A DNA stretch of 64,000 bases, from NCBI GenBank assembly GCA_963662395.1, contig OY759511.1:4402001-4466000 (forward strand). Reading direction: 5' to 3'. This stretch comes from JAPOXR01 sp963662395. GTDB lineage: Bacteria > Pseudomonadota > Alphaproteobacteria > Rhodobacterales > Rhodobacteraceae. The position numbers and the translations under genes were made by a program. The notes under the pieces are model-generated. The model was not told the DNA's origin, made no database searches, and saw only the letters and a list, made by a program, of their open reading frames with translations. Shown here in pieces: positions 46,598-56,317 of this stretch (position 1 is the first letter of the stretch; every line of letters starts with the position of its first letter).

Positions 46598-47441
46598 TCC
46601 ATTCAAGAGTCGGCAACCAAGCCACGAATCCGGCCTTCAGCTCCGGAATGCAACCATCATCCGGCTGTCATGTCGGGTGATGCACGGACAATTCCTGCCC
46701 GCCGGGGCAATTCCGGGTGAGACCCGGCACAAACATGTGCCGGACCACATGGCTCTCCGCGCCTTGCCAGCAGGGGCCAGGCGCCGGAGAGCGAATCAGG
46801 ATGGATGTGCCGGGCGCCGCCCCGGCGCAACCGTCAGGTCATGACGGCATCAGGCGCCTCCTGTGGCCCGCCAGCGGTATGCATTCGAAGCGGCCATCGA
46901 GCCTGATCAGTGGGATCGCGATGCTGCAGATGGCCGCCAGTCTCTGCGGGGCATGCCCGGCATGTGTCCGGCAGCGATCCCCGTCACAGGTGACGTCGCG
47001 GATGAAATGCAGTCTGTTCCCGATTCCCCGATGCGATCCGACATGGCCGGCAATCTCCTGCGGATCGGCCGCCTCGGGGCCGAGCGAGGTCAGGCCGCGG
47101 GCGATCTCGGTGCTGGCCTCTCCGGTCCCGAACTCCTGTCGACAGCGCAAGATCCGGAAGGCCTGGCGCCGGCCATGCAGGGGGTGGAAGCTGTTCCATG
47201 ACCGGTCCGGGATATCGACCACCGTGCAGTGGCGTTGCGGGGTGTGGCCTGCCCGCGTCTTCCTCGCATGTCCGGCCATTGCTCCAGCCGCCGAACCTGC
47301 TGAGCTGCTTGAGACGCAACACTCCCATGCCGATGGCATCGTTCGGCAGGGCCTCGTTCCTGACCGACGCCATCGCATGATTTGTTTGCTGGATTGCTCC
47401 GAGGAAGAACGGATCGGGCACATCCGGGTATGGAGCGACAA
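46598..47441 (-). mobile_element. Truncated ISAs1-type element relic
   Basis: It begins with an end similar to the larger ISAs1 element (GGTCCATTCAAGAGTCGGCA, starting near 46598). The minus strand gives the C-terminal third of the transposase: HTPQRHCTVVDIPDRSWNSF, HGRRQAFRILRCRQ, ARGLTSLGPEAAD, SHRGIGNRLHFIRDVTCDGD and AICSIAIPLIRLDGRFECIP, parallel to the intact-order copy at 38.3-38.8 kb. The N-terminal two thirds are missing. Confidence 0.72.
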
Positions 47442-47610
47442 TCAAAGTGAGGCAATAAGTACATCCGGTACATCCGGAATGGGCACATCGCGTAAACTGT
47501 TGCCAGGCGGGTCTATCCCGTGGCTCCTGTTGCATGGAAACGATGGTCGCGGATAGATTGCAGCGGATCCGACCCGGCCGGAGGGCGGGCCTGGCAGCAG
47601 GAGAGTGGCA

Positions 47611-49047
47611 GTGACGGCACCCAGATATGACAGGGACATGCTCGGATACGGGGCTTCACCCCCTGATGCCGGGTGGCCCGGAGGCGCCGTGGCCGCGGTC
47701 CAGCTGGTGGTCAATTACGAGGAAGGCGGCGAGAATTGCATCCTGCATGGGGACCCGGCATCGGAAGCCTTCCTTTCGGAGATTGCCGGCGCCCAGCCCT
47801 GGCCTGGCCAGCGGCACTGGAACATGGAATCGATCTACGAGTATGGTTCGCGGGCCGGACTCTGGCGGCTCTTGGACCTGCTGCAGGAATTCGAGACCCC
47901 GGCAACCGTGTTCGGCGTTGCCACCGCCCTGGCCCGGTCTCCGGCCCAGGTCACGGCCATGCAGGAGGCGGGCTGGGAGATTGCCAGCCACGGGTTGAAA
48001 TGGATCGATTACCGTGACGTCCCCGAGGAAGAGGAGTGGGAGCAGATGAAGGAGGCAATCCGCCTGCATCAATCGGTCACCGGGGAGAGGCCGCTGGGCT
48101 GGTATACCGGCCGATGTTCGGCCAGCACGGTCAGGTTGGCGGCCCGCGAAGGCGGTTTCGCCTATGTCGCCGATTCCTATGCCGATGACCTCCCCTACTG
48201 GATTGAATCGGAGGGCCGGCACCAGCTGGTTGTTCCCTATACGCTGGATGCCAACGACATGCAGTTTGCAACCGGCCAGGGTTTCACCGGCGTCGAACAG
48301 TTCACCGCCTACCTGACCGAAACGCTTGACTGCCTGGTCCGGGAGGGCCGGCGCGGCCGGCCGAAGATGATGTCGGTCGGCCTGCATTGCCGTCTTGCCG
48401 GCAGGCCGGCCCGGTGCAACGCGCTGCGGCGGTTTCTCGAACATGCCCGCGCCATGCCGGATGTCTGGTTTGCCCGCCGGATCGACATCGCCCGTCACTG
48501 GCAGCGGCATCACCCACATGGTCTGTCTGGACCGGCCTCGACCGCCAGCGCCGATCAGTTCATCGGCGATTTTGGCGGGATCTTCGAGCACTCACCGTGG
48601 ATCGCCGAGCGGGCATTTCGATACGAGGCCGGTCGTGCGCATGACTGCGTGGATGGCGTTCACAACCTGCTGTGCCGGGCGTTCCGGGAAGCCGGCGAGG
48701 ATCGGCGCCTCGAGGTGCTGGTCGCCCACCCGGAACTGGCCATCAGGCCGCCATCCGGTGACAGGCTGACCAGGAGTTCGGAGACCGAGCAGGCTGGCGC
48801 CGGGCTTGGTTCGCTGACCGAAGCTGAAGCGGAGCGGTTTCGGGAACTCAATCGTGACTACCGGCAGAGATTCGGCTTTCCGTTCATCATGGCAGTGGCC
48901 GGATACGGGAAGCAGGAGATTCTCGACAGGTTCGCCGAGAGAATCAATAATGAACGGCAGGCCGAGTTTGACGAGGCCTGTCGGCAGGTCGAGCGGATCG
49001 CCCGGATCAGGCTGACCAGGCTGTTTGCCGAAAGGGGCTGGAGATGA
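47611..49047 (+). CDS. Allantoinase PuuE fused to OHCU decarboxylase UraD
   Basis: 478 residues. Residues 1-300 are the polysaccharide-deacetylase-like allantoinase PuuE: LVVNYEEGGENCILHGDPAS, WNMESIYEYGSRAGLWRLL, ASHGLKWIDYRDV and GWYTGRCSASTVRL. Residues about 310-478 are UraD: FIGDFGGIFEHSPWIAERAF, LVAHPELA with the catalytic His, GLGSLTEAEAERFRELNRDY and RFGFPFIMAVAGYGKQEIL. UraD makes (S)-allantoin from OHCU, and PuuE opens allantoin to allantoate, so the fusion joins two consecutive steps. GTG 47611 with GGAG upstream is preferred over GTG 47605. The stop overlaps the next start (ATGA). Confidence 0.94.
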   Translation: MTAPRYDRDMLGYGASPPDAGWPGGAVAAVQLVVNYEEGGENCILHGDPASEAFLSEIAGAQPWPGQRHWNMESIYEYGSRAGLWRLLDLLQEFETPATVFGVATALARSPAQVTAMQEAGWEIASHGLKWIDYRDVPEEEEWEQMKEAIRLHQSVTGERPLGWYTGRCSASTVRLAAREGGFAYVADSYADDLPYWIESEGRHQLVVPYTLDANDMQFATGQGFTGVEQFTAYLTETLDCLVREGRRGRPKMMSVGLHCRLAGRPARCNALRRFLEHARAMPDVWFARRIDIARHWQRHHPHGLSGPASTASADQFIGDFGGIFEHSPWIAERAFRYEAGRAHDCVDGVHNLLCRAFREAGEDRRLEVLVAHPELAIRPPSGDRLTRSSETEQAGAGLGSLTEAEAERFRELNRDYRQRFGFPFIMAVAGYGKQEILDRFAERINNERQAEFDEACRQVERIARIRLTRLFAERGWR

Positions 49048-49886
49048 GCGGATATGCCCGACCTCCCGGTGACTTGCCGCCGCAGACCGAACTCCTGACC
49101 GGCCGGGCGGCATGCAACGAATTCTACGCGGTCATACCGGGTCGCACCATGCGACGTATTGTCACCAGCCGGCTGCCCGGCTGGCGGAAGACCCGGCTCT
49201 GGATGCTGGCCAGGCCCCTCAGCGGGTTTGCCGAGACTTTTTCCCATTACGTGATGGAGGTCGAGGCCGGCGGTGGCAGCGAACGGCCCGAACCGGATCC
49301 GGGCTGCGAGGCCATCCTGTTCGTGACCCATGGCAACTCCTGGCTGACGGTGGCTGGTCGGGAAAGCCAGATGGTTCCGGGCAGCTACGCCTACCTGGCT
49401 CCCGGAGAGGCGTGGAGCCTGCAGACCAATGGCGAGTCGGCATGCGTGTTTCACTGGATTCGCAAGTCATATGTGACCGCTGGCGGGCTGGAGGCTCCCG
49501 AGTCCTTCGTGACCCGGGAGCAGGATATTGCTCCGGACCCGTTTCCCGAGGCCGGGGATGTCTGGTCAACGACGAGATTCGTTGATCCCGAGGATCTGCG
49601 CCACGACATGCATGTCAATATTGTTACCCTTCAGCCCGGCGCCACCATTCCCTTCGAGGAAACTCATGTCATGGAACACGGCCTCTACATCCTGGAAGGG
49701 AAGGGGGTGTACAGGCTGAACCGGGACTGGGTCGAGGTCGAGGCCGGAGATTTCATATGGCTGCGGGCATTCTGCCCGCAGGCCTGCTATGCTGGCGGGC
49801 CGGGACCGTTCCGGTACCTGCTCTACAAGGATGTCAACCGCCACGCCTCGCTGCGGCCCGGACCGGCCGATGGAGGCGACGGGTAG
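49044..49886 (+). CDS. allE: (S)-ureidoglycine aminohydrolase (bicupin)
   Basis: 280 residues with two cupin domains. The N-terminal cupin spans GCEAILFVTHGNSWLTVAGR and PGSYAYLAPGEAWSL. The C-terminal one has ETHVMEHGLYILEGKGVYRL with the metal-binding Glu/His set near residues 205-215, and ends GDFIWLRAFCPQACYAGGPG. These are the features of UGlyAH (YlbA/AllE), which converts (S)-ureidoglycine to (S)-ureidoglycolate and ammonia. It overlaps the fusion gene upstream by four bases and allA by 17, so the three are translated as a unit. An allantoate amidohydrolase (AllC) would be needed between them and is not in view. Confidence 0.94.
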   Translation: MSGYARPPGDLPPQTELLTGRAACNEFYAVIPGRTMRRIVTSRLPGWRKTRLWMLARPLSGFAETFSHYVMEVEAGGGSERPEPDPGCEAILFVTHGNSWLTVAGRESQMVPGSYAYLAPGEAWSLQTNGESACVFHWIRKSYVTAGGLEAPESFVTREQDIAPDPFPEAGDVWSTTRFVDPEDLRHDMHVNIVTLQPGATIPFEETHVMEHGLYILEGKGVYRLNRDWVEVEAGDFIWLRAFCPQACYAGGPGPFRYLLYKDVNRHASLRPGPADGGDG

Positions 49887-50382
49887 GGTGGTGGCAGGCA
49901 GGCAGATCCAGGTACAGCCGATCGACGCCGCCGGGTTTGCCCGGTTCGGGCAGGTCATCGAGATCGGCGGCCATGTCGGGCTGCCGATCAACCAGGGCAA
50001 GTGCCTTCGCTTCCACGACCTGGCGGTGCCGGATATCGGGGCAAATGGCAGGGCCGGCATCAGCCTGTTTCGCGCCGAGATTCGATCGCTGCCATATTCG
50101 CTCGACATGATGGAACGGCATCCATTCGGCTCGCAGGCATTCATTCCCATGGACCAGGGCTCGATGTTGGTGACGGTCAGCGAGTGCCTGGATGGACGGC
50201 CCGGAGCGCCATGGGCCTTCGTGGCTGGCCCGGGGCAGGGCGTGAACATAGCCAGGAATTGCTGGCACGGTGTCCTGGCGCCGCTATCCGGCCGCGGGAC
50301 CCACGCGGTGATTGACTGGGTCGGCGAGGAGTGCAACCTGGTCGAACACTGGTTCGAGCAGCCCTACATCATCACCGCATAG
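49870..50382 (+). CDS. allA: Ureidoglycolate lyase
   Basis: 170 residues, normal for AllA, from the ATG inside the end of allE. IQVQPIDAAGFARFGQVIE opens the protein, RAEIRSLPYSLDMMERHPFG and SQAFIPMDQGSMLV lie in the middle, and NCWHGVLAPLSG near residue 131 is the active-site segment (family NxWHhxL). It splits ureidoglycolate into glyoxylate and urea, completing ureide use. About 15 bases later the 138-bp repeat starts. Confidence 0.94.
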   Translation: MEATGRVVAGRQIQVQPIDAAGFARFGQVIEIGGHVGLPINQGKCLRFHDLAVPDIGANGRAGISLFRAEIRSLPYSLDMMERHPFGSQAFIPMDQGSMLVTVSECLDGRPGAPWAFVAGPGQGVNIARNCWHGVLAPLSGRGTHAVIDWVGEECNLVEHWFEQPYIITA

Positions 50383-50397
50383 CGCCGAGAAGTCAGT

Positions 50398-50535
50398 GCC
50401 CGCCAGAAAACCCGTCAAGTGACCGACTTGACTGGATATCATGCTGTATTGTCAGAGCGGGGAATCGGGGAAGACACCGGTTTCGGCCCATCTTGGCGAG
50501 GCAGGTACAGGCCCGATGCCAAGTCCGGGAACATC
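50398..50535. repeat. 138-bp direct repeat, first copy
   Basis: GCCCGCCAGAAAACCCGTCA begins a 138-base block that recurs at 59291-59428 in the same orientation with one difference seen (ATGCC here, ATTCC there). It is the end of the ISKra4-type relic that follows. Confidence 0.9.
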
Positions 50536-52050
50536 TGCCGACCCTGCCGGTCGGGCTCCAGTGCCTCCATTGCGACGAGGCCTTCCGCCAGCGGCCGGAC
50601 ACGCACATCCTTCCGGGCACCGACAGGTAGGCCGGAAGACCGGGCATGGAGATGTGGCGCATCCTGGTGATGTGTCGCCGGGCCCGTGATCGCGACTGCC
50701 TGCAGGAGTTGGCGGTCCGGCACCGGAGGCTTCGCCGGCTCCCCAGCCTTCCGGGCTGGCGCATGTGGAGGCGTATCCGGCCTGCTGCCGCCGGCTCTTC
50801 GATCGCACCGAGGCGGCAATGACGGACGTGAATCTCATGTTGCGACATCTCCGACTTCTCACGCGGCCAGGGGCTGACGGATGTGGTTTCGATTGTCGTT
50901 TGCCGCTCCACTGCGTCCGCGTGCCTGCATGATCCTGTCCCATGCGCAATCGAATCGAAGCGGCCGGATTTCGCCGGCGAGATGAGCCCCTGCCGGCGCA
51001 ATTCGTGATGGCGCATCCGGTGCCGGTGCTTGCGGAAGTCATTCGGCATGCAGTCGAGTTCCTGCCGCGCCGTCTCGTCGCCGGCCCGCTCCGGCAGCCC
51101 GCGGATGGCACCGATCACCCGCATGACCCCGTCCGGCTCGTCACCGGGCACCTGCCGCCAGCGCCGGAGCCACTCCGCGCTCGAGGCGGCATGCTCCGAT
51201 GCGACAGCCGAATGGCCGGTGGCGTGGAGAACATCCACGGCTTCCGCATCAGGCCGGACAGGAATGTCCGGTTGTCTGCGGCGCCATCAGCGATCGCCGG
51301 CAGTTTCAGGTCGGGCCGCCTCTTCGACACATGGCTGCATTCCCGCGCCGGCCGGCGACACCGATACGCTCGACGCCTCGGTCGGGATCTCCTGCCCGGC
51401 ACGGATGTCCTGCCAGGCCCGGCGAAGATCGTCCATCAACCGCTGCATGCTGCTCACCGATGGCGCCATGCCGCCCGAGCGCTCGAAGATCCGGCCAGCC
51501 TGGCGAGGCGTGCACTGCGGGACCATGCAGGCCGCAAGCCTGCCGGGAAGGCAGGTCGCCGTGCCATGTCCTGCCGGCGCACCGGATCGATCCGGTGCCG
51601 TCATCCCGCTCCTCGATCAGCCCCTTCGGCCCGGTTGCGGCGACGGCACCGACAACATGTTGCCCGACCCCGGCAATATCCATGCCCGGCGGTCTGACCG
51701 GCAAATCTCCTCCGCCAGCCCTGCAAACTCCATCGCCGCCCCGCGAGCGGGCTCGGGCAGAGGCAAAACTCCCTGGCAAGGATATCGGCCGGGTGCGACT
51801 CCGCGGATATCGGGAATGCTCCATCGATTTCGGATTTCGTCAATCAGGATCCACCATGTCCCGTGATCGGCGGCATTCCCGACCTCCGAAAACCCGCATT
51901 CGTGCCCGAAACCGGCATCACCGGCCCGATCGACGCCGAGCCACCCCGAATCATCCGGGCAAACCACCCGATCCTGCCCAGAACAAGCCACGTGCCGTCG
52001 CAATGCGAGATTTGCGTCCTGCTCTGTCCGAGAGCTTCAAATTCCATTCG
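50398..52050 (-). mobile_element. Decayed ISKra4-type element
   Basis: Minus-strand pieces fit an ISKra4-family transposase: VSSMQRLMDDLRRAWQDIRA followed by GQEIPTEASSVSVS (51287-51604) from the middle, and MRVIGAIRGLPERAGDE with HRHRMRHHELRRQGLISPA (about 51000-51150) from the C-terminal region. Frames are broken throughout. The span runs from the end of allA nearly to the promoter region of the sugar-type binding protein. Only the terminal 138 bp recur elsewhere. Confidence 0.6.
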
Positions 52051-52215
52051 TTACGGTATATACTCAATCTGCGTGGGGCCGTGAGGTCGGGTCATTGTCG
52101 TTGTGTATGATGTTGTAATCATACACTATTTTACAAGTCAAACCCCATGTATGTCCACTCTGGCGAAACATCCAGACGAAGGTGCCCGGCTCATTTTGAA
52201 AACGGGAGGATACCA

Positions 52216-53520
52216 ATGCAACAGAAGACAACTCTCCTTACGAGTTCCCTTGCGCTGGCGATGGCAGCAGCCTTCGCGACATCCGGCATGGCGCAGGATC
52301 GTGTCGTTCACCTTATGTCAGATGAAATTGCGCCCGAAAGCCAGGCCTTCTACCGGGCTGCGGCTGAAGACTTCATGGAAGCGAATCCTGGCGTGAGGAT
52401 CGATCTCGATTTCCAGGGCAACATGGATGAGGCGCTTGCCGTGCGGGTCGCTGCCGGCGAGCCGCCTGAAATCGCATCCATGCAGCTTGAGCGATTGCTG
52501 ACCTACGCCGATCTCGGCCTTCTCGAACCGGCAGACTGGTGGTTCGAGAAGTACGGTGACGACGTGGTGCCGCTGGCGTCCATACCCTACAAGGACGTGC
52601 ACTGGGATATCCCCTATGCACTGACCTCGGAAATGTGGTGGTACCGCAAGGACGTCCTGGACGAGGCCGGAATTGCGCCGCCACAGACATGGGAGGATTT
52701 CCTGTCGGCTGCAGAGCAACTCAACGATCCCGAAAACAACTTTTACGGTATCGCGATCGCTGCAGGTCCGGGCGAGTGGACGGCATGGCATTACGAGGTT
52801 CTGCTCTGGCAGAACGGCGGTTTCGTGTTCGATACCGAGTTGAAGCCGATCGTCGACAGCCCTGAGTCCATCGAGGCGCTCAATTTCCTGAAACAGCTTC
52901 ACCAGTACTCGCCGCCCGAAAGTTCGACCTGGGAATGGTGGGACAGCATTGACGCCTTCACGGCCGAACTGGTGGCGATTTCCATGTATGGTGGCCGCCT
53001 GCTGGTGCATACAGCCAGGGACAATCCCCCGCTGACAGAACACACCAGGGTTCTGCACCAGCCTATGGGGAAAATGCGTGCCGGACCTCTGAGTCGGAAA
53101 TCACATGCGATCATGTCGCAGGCACCGAACAAGGATCTCGGCAAGGAATTCCTGGATTTCATGATGCAGCCGGAATACCTGTTGCCGTTCCTGCGTACGG
53201 TCCCTGTCCATCTCACGCCACCGCTGGTGTCGTACCGCGACAGCCCCTTGTACATGGACGACCCGCTTATCCAGTCACATATTGAAGACATGGCAATCGT
53301 CTACGACGCGGTGGCCTATGGACGGTCTCTGGGATGGGAATCGCCGGATCACCCGCCGAACTACTATGCAGGTGCCTTGAACGCGTCGAACATTCTTCCG
53401 CAAATGATCCAGATGGTGCTGCTGCAGGACGTTCCTGCAGATGAGGCCGCCGCCTGGGGCAAGGAGAAAATTCTCGAATTGCAGGCCGATTTCGACGCTC
53501 AAAAGGAAGCAGTCCAGTAG
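52216..53520 (+). CDS. ABC transporter solute-binding protein, sugar type (SBP_bac_1)
   Basis: 434 residues with a signal peptide MQQKTTLLTSSLALAMAAAF cleaved after SGMA. FYRAAAEDFMEANPGVRIDL, VRVAAGEPPEIASMQLERLL, DIPYALTSEMWWYRKDVLDE and AGIAPPQTWEDFLSAAEQL are the usual series of MalE/UgpB-type proteins. The start at 52216 has GGGAGG seven bases upstream; an earlier in-frame ATG at 52147 would put residues before the leader. A strong hairpin follows 60 bases after the stop. The ligand is probably a sugar or polyol, by family only. Confidence 0.93.
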   Translation: MQQKTTLLTSSLALAMAAAFATSGMAQDRVVHLMSDEIAPESQAFYRAAAEDFMEANPGVRIDLDFQGNMDEALAVRVAAGEPPEIASMQLERLLTYADLGLLEPADWWFEKYGDDVVPLASIPYKDVHWDIPYALTSEMWWYRKDVLDEAGIAPPQTWEDFLSAAEQLNDPENNFYGIAIAAGPGEWTAWHYEVLLWQNGGFVFDTELKPIVDSPESIEALNFLKQLHQYSPPESSTWEWWDSIDAFTAELVAISMYGGRLLVHTARDNPPLTEHTRVLHQPMGKMRAGPLSRKSHAIMSQAPNKDLGKEFLDFMMQPEYLLPFLRTVPVHLTPPLVSYRDSPLYMDDPLIQSHIEDMAIVYDAVAYGRSLGWESPDHPPNYYAGALNASNILPQMIQMVLLQDVPADEAAAWGKEKILELQADFDAQKEAVQ

Positions 53521-53580
53521 GCTCGGGGAACATCCCCGGCTCGGCTCTGCCTTGCAGCGGCCGTGATCCTGGAAAAGGTC

Positions 53581-53611
53581 CCGGAAGGGCGGACATGAGC
53601 CGCCCTTCCGG
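53581..53611 (+). terminator. Strong hairpin after the binding-protein gene
   Basis: CCGGAAGGGCGG, a seven-base loop, then CCGCCCTTCCGG: a 12-bp perfect stem. No T-run follows, so it may act as a Rho-assisted terminator or an mRNA-stabilising 3' end that favours the binding protein over the permeases. Confidence 0.6.
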
Positions 53612-54472
53612 TTGAAGTGCGAGGATAACCGGCCATTCACCTGGCTGGTGTCCTGTTCAGGGTATTTTTCGAGTGAACTGCGCATGACGGCGGCGCGGGT
53701 TGGCGGTTCCGGGAAAACCGGCATATTCCCCCGCTGCGTGTAACGATCCATGTCCCGGCAGACCGCCACGGGCCCAAATGTGTCAAGGAGGACGAAACGG
53801 AATGCGGTGCCGCCGCACCTGTTGTAATTTGTCGGTCCTTCGAATGTCTCCTGTCTTTGGAAGCAGCAATCAGATGTGTTCAGGTTCAAGGAATTCAGAC
53901 TGTCAGCCTACCGGAAGAACCGCCAGACTTCCCGGTGGATTCTCGTCCAGGCTTGCACGGACGCCTGGCTTGTCAGAAGTCGCCGACACGCTCGTGGTCC
54001 CGAACTCCGGTGACAGGCAGGGCCAGGATTCCGATGAATGTAGAGGACAATCTCAATCGCGGACCCGAGATGCTCAGTCAGGGCGTTTTCATGACTGCGA
54101 ACTTCCTGGATCACGCAAGTTCTCGAGCTTCCCGTGTCCGCGCATTCAGGCTGATCGGTGGCCGACGCAACACTTGCGAATCGTTCAATTTGCGGTTGGC
54201 GACAGTCGTGCTCAAGCCGCGACAGTCTTCAACGCCCCCGTTCACGAAGGAATGCCAATTGCTTGCAGCGACAACTCGCCCCATGCCATCCTGAGCGGCA
54301 GGAGACCGGGTAACAGGACTGCAGAAACGGGCCCGCTTGCCTCGCCCGGCCCGCCGGATTGCAGAACAATGAGAATTTGCGGACCCAGGAAACCGGAAGG
54401 AACCAGGATTCAAGGGATGTCAGACTTGTCGAGACCCGACATGCCAGGGCAATCAAGCTGAGGTTCGGCAAA
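53612..54472. other. Long gap inside the transporter cluster, with a possible relic
   Basis: About 860 bases between the binding-protein gene and the first permease, unusual for such an operon. On the minus strand, 53650-53830 reads DTFGPVAVCRDMDRYTQRGN and MPVFPEPPTRAAVMRSSLEK, which faintly resembles an ADP-forming acyl-CoA synthetase segment. Nothing else is recognisable. It may be the trace of a deleted gene. Confidence 0.3.
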
Positions 54473-55411
54473 TTGACTTACACGTCGGCAAAATCAGCAA
54501 GTCGCAGCCGACGCTTTCCGCGCCTGAAATTCCGCGACGAACGCATCTTTTATTACGTGGCTCTCGGCCCGACCACTATTGTGATTGCAACGGTGATCGT
54601 CTTGCCGATCATCTACACCTTTGGCCTCGGATTTTTTGTCCAGAACACCCTGATACACACCTGGCGTTTCGTGGGTCTATCCAACTACACCGATCTCCTG
54701 ACCGACGCTGATTTCTGGTCAGCGTTCTGGAACGGTGTTGTCTTTACGGTTGGCTCCACCGTAGTGGCGACGGTTTTCGGTCTTGCCATTGCAATCCTGC
54801 TCGATTGCAACTTCCGGGGCCGGGGGCCTCTCCGGGCACTCGTGATTTTCCCCTACATTGTGCCATCGATCGTTGTGGCATTCATCTGGAAGTTCATCTT
54901 CAGTGGCCGTGGCATCCTGAACGATTTCCTGGGTTTCATCGGTGCGCAGGCAGTCTCGGTCCCCTGGCTCGGGGACCAGAGATACGCGATGATGGCGATC
55001 ATACTGATATCGGCGTGGACGTGGTTTCCCTTCGCTGCGATCACACTTCTTGCTGCGATCCAGAATGTGCCCGACAACATCTACGAAGCGGCCGCGCTGG
55101 ACGGCGCCGGCCCGGTGAGGCGCTTTTTCCACCTGACCTTGCCACTTCTCGCACCGGCCCTCATGGTCGTCGTGCTGATCCGTGCGATTTGGGCCTTTCG
55201 GAATTACGACATGATCTGGTTGTTGACGAAAGGCGGTCCCATAGGTGCCACTGAAGTTCTGCCAATCATGGCATACAAGGAGGCGTTCGGGTTGTTCCGG
55301 ATGGGCCACGCCTCGGCCGTGTCGGTGTCCCTGATGGTGTTCGTGACCTTGCTGGCAGCAGTTCATTTTCGTGTCGGCGCACGGCTAAGAAAGGCCTACG
55401 ACACGTCATGA
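54473..55411 (+). CDS. ABC transporter permease, MalF/UgpA type
   Basis: About 312 residues with six membrane segments. The first helix (TTIVIATVIVLPIIYTFGLG) lies after a basic stretch; FVGLSNYTDLLTDADFWSAF and the EAA loop EAAALDGAGPVRRFFHLTLP are typical. The frame is open from 54359 (TTG), but the TTG at 54473 has GAGG upstream and gives a normal N-terminus; no ATG is available. The 3' end overlaps the next gene by four bases. Confidence 0.9.
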   Translation: MTYTSAKSASRSRRFPRLKFRDERIFYYVALGPTTIVIATVIVLPIIYTFGLGFFVQNTLIHTWRFVGLSNYTDLLTDADFWSAFWNGVVFTVGSTVVATVFGLAIAILLDCNFRGRGPLRALVIFPYIVPSIVVAFIWKFIFSGRGILNDFLGFIGAQAVSVPWLGDQRYAMMAIILISAWTWFPFAAITLLAAIQNVPDNIYEAAALDGAGPVRRFFHLTLPLLAPALMVVVLIRAIWAFRNYDMIWLLTKGGPIGATEVLPIMAYKEAFGLFRMGHASAVSVSLMVFVTLLAAVHFRVGARLRKAYDTS

Positions 55412-56286
55412 CCACGCTTCCACTTTCAGCACAGAAGCAGTTGCCGCGACGCAACAGGCAAAAGACCTCTGTGCTCAATTCCGTCACTGTATATGGAGGG
55501 GTACTCCTCCTCCTGTTTCTCGTCCTGTTTCCATTCTACTGGATGGTAACCGCCTCGATAAAGAACTTTCGGGAAATCTCGATCGAGCGAACGCTGATCC
55601 CTCGGGAGATCACGTTCAAGAACTATTTTGACCTGCTCGAGCAAACGAGCATCCTCTGGCACCTGTTCAACACTGCGTGGATTTCGTGTTTCGTGACCGT
55701 CGTTACAGTCATTCTCGCTTCCATGAGCGCCTATGTGCTGACGAGGTTTCTGACGCCAACCGCCGAATGGATTGCGCGGATCAGCCTCTATGCCTACATG
55801 GTTCCGTCGATCGTGCTGATCATACCTTTCTACATCGGACTGCGAATGGCAGGGTTGGTCAATACGCATGCGGGCCTTATCCTCAGCTACCTGAGTTTCA
55901 CATTGCCTCTGGGAATCTGGATGATGCGCGCCTGCTTCCAGACGATTCCGAAGACGATGGAAGAGGCCGCCGTCGTGGACGGCGCCAACCGGTTCGAAGC
56001 ATTCTTCCTGATTGCCATGCCGCAGGCACTGCCTGGAGTTGTTTCAACCTCAATCTTTGTCTTCATTCTTTGCTGGGGCGAGTACCTGTACCCGGTCGTA
56101 TTGATCAACAGCGACAACCTCCGGACGATCACGATCACGCTTGATGCCCTTACGGGCGGCGGGCAGAACATCAAGTTCGGACTGCTGATGGCAGCCAGCA
56201 CGGTGGCAACGGTTCCAATCCTTCTGATCTTTCTTGTCTTGCAGAAGCACCTGGTACGCGGCTTCGCAACCGGGGGCTACGAATAG
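55408..56286 (+). CDS. ABC transporter permease, MalG/UgpE type
   Basis: 292 residues. YGGVLLLLFLVLFPFYWMVT is the first helix and TLIPREITFKNYFDLLEQTS the usual periplasmic segment. The EAA loop is EEAAVVDGANRFEAFFLIAM followed by PQALPG. The C-terminus (QKHLVRGFATGGYE) resembles LQRYFVRGLTaGAvK endings of MalG-type permeases. It is coupled to the upstream permease by ATGA. Confidence 0.94.
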   Translation: MTTLPLSAQKQLPRRNRQKTSVLNSVTVYGGVLLLLFLVLFPFYWMVTASIKNFREISIERTLIPREITFKNYFDLLEQTSILWHLFNTAWISCFVTVVTVILASMSAYVLTRFLTPTAEWIARISLYAYMVPSIVLIIPFYIGLRMAGLVNTHAGLILSYLSFTLPLGIWMMRACFQTIPKTMEEAAVVDGANRFEAFFLIAMPQALPGVVSTSIFVFILCWGEYLYPVVLINSDNLRTITITLDALTGGGQNIKFGLLMAASTVATVPILLIFLVLQKHLVRGFATGGYE

Positions 56287-56317
56287 GATCCCGACTTTGA
56301 ATTCATGGAGAACAGAT

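Noticed and set aside
46200..46600. A diversity-generating retroelement using the FGE-like C-terminus as variable region
   Set aside because: No reverse transcriptase gene and no near-repeat of the 3' end of the gene were seen downstream within the window.
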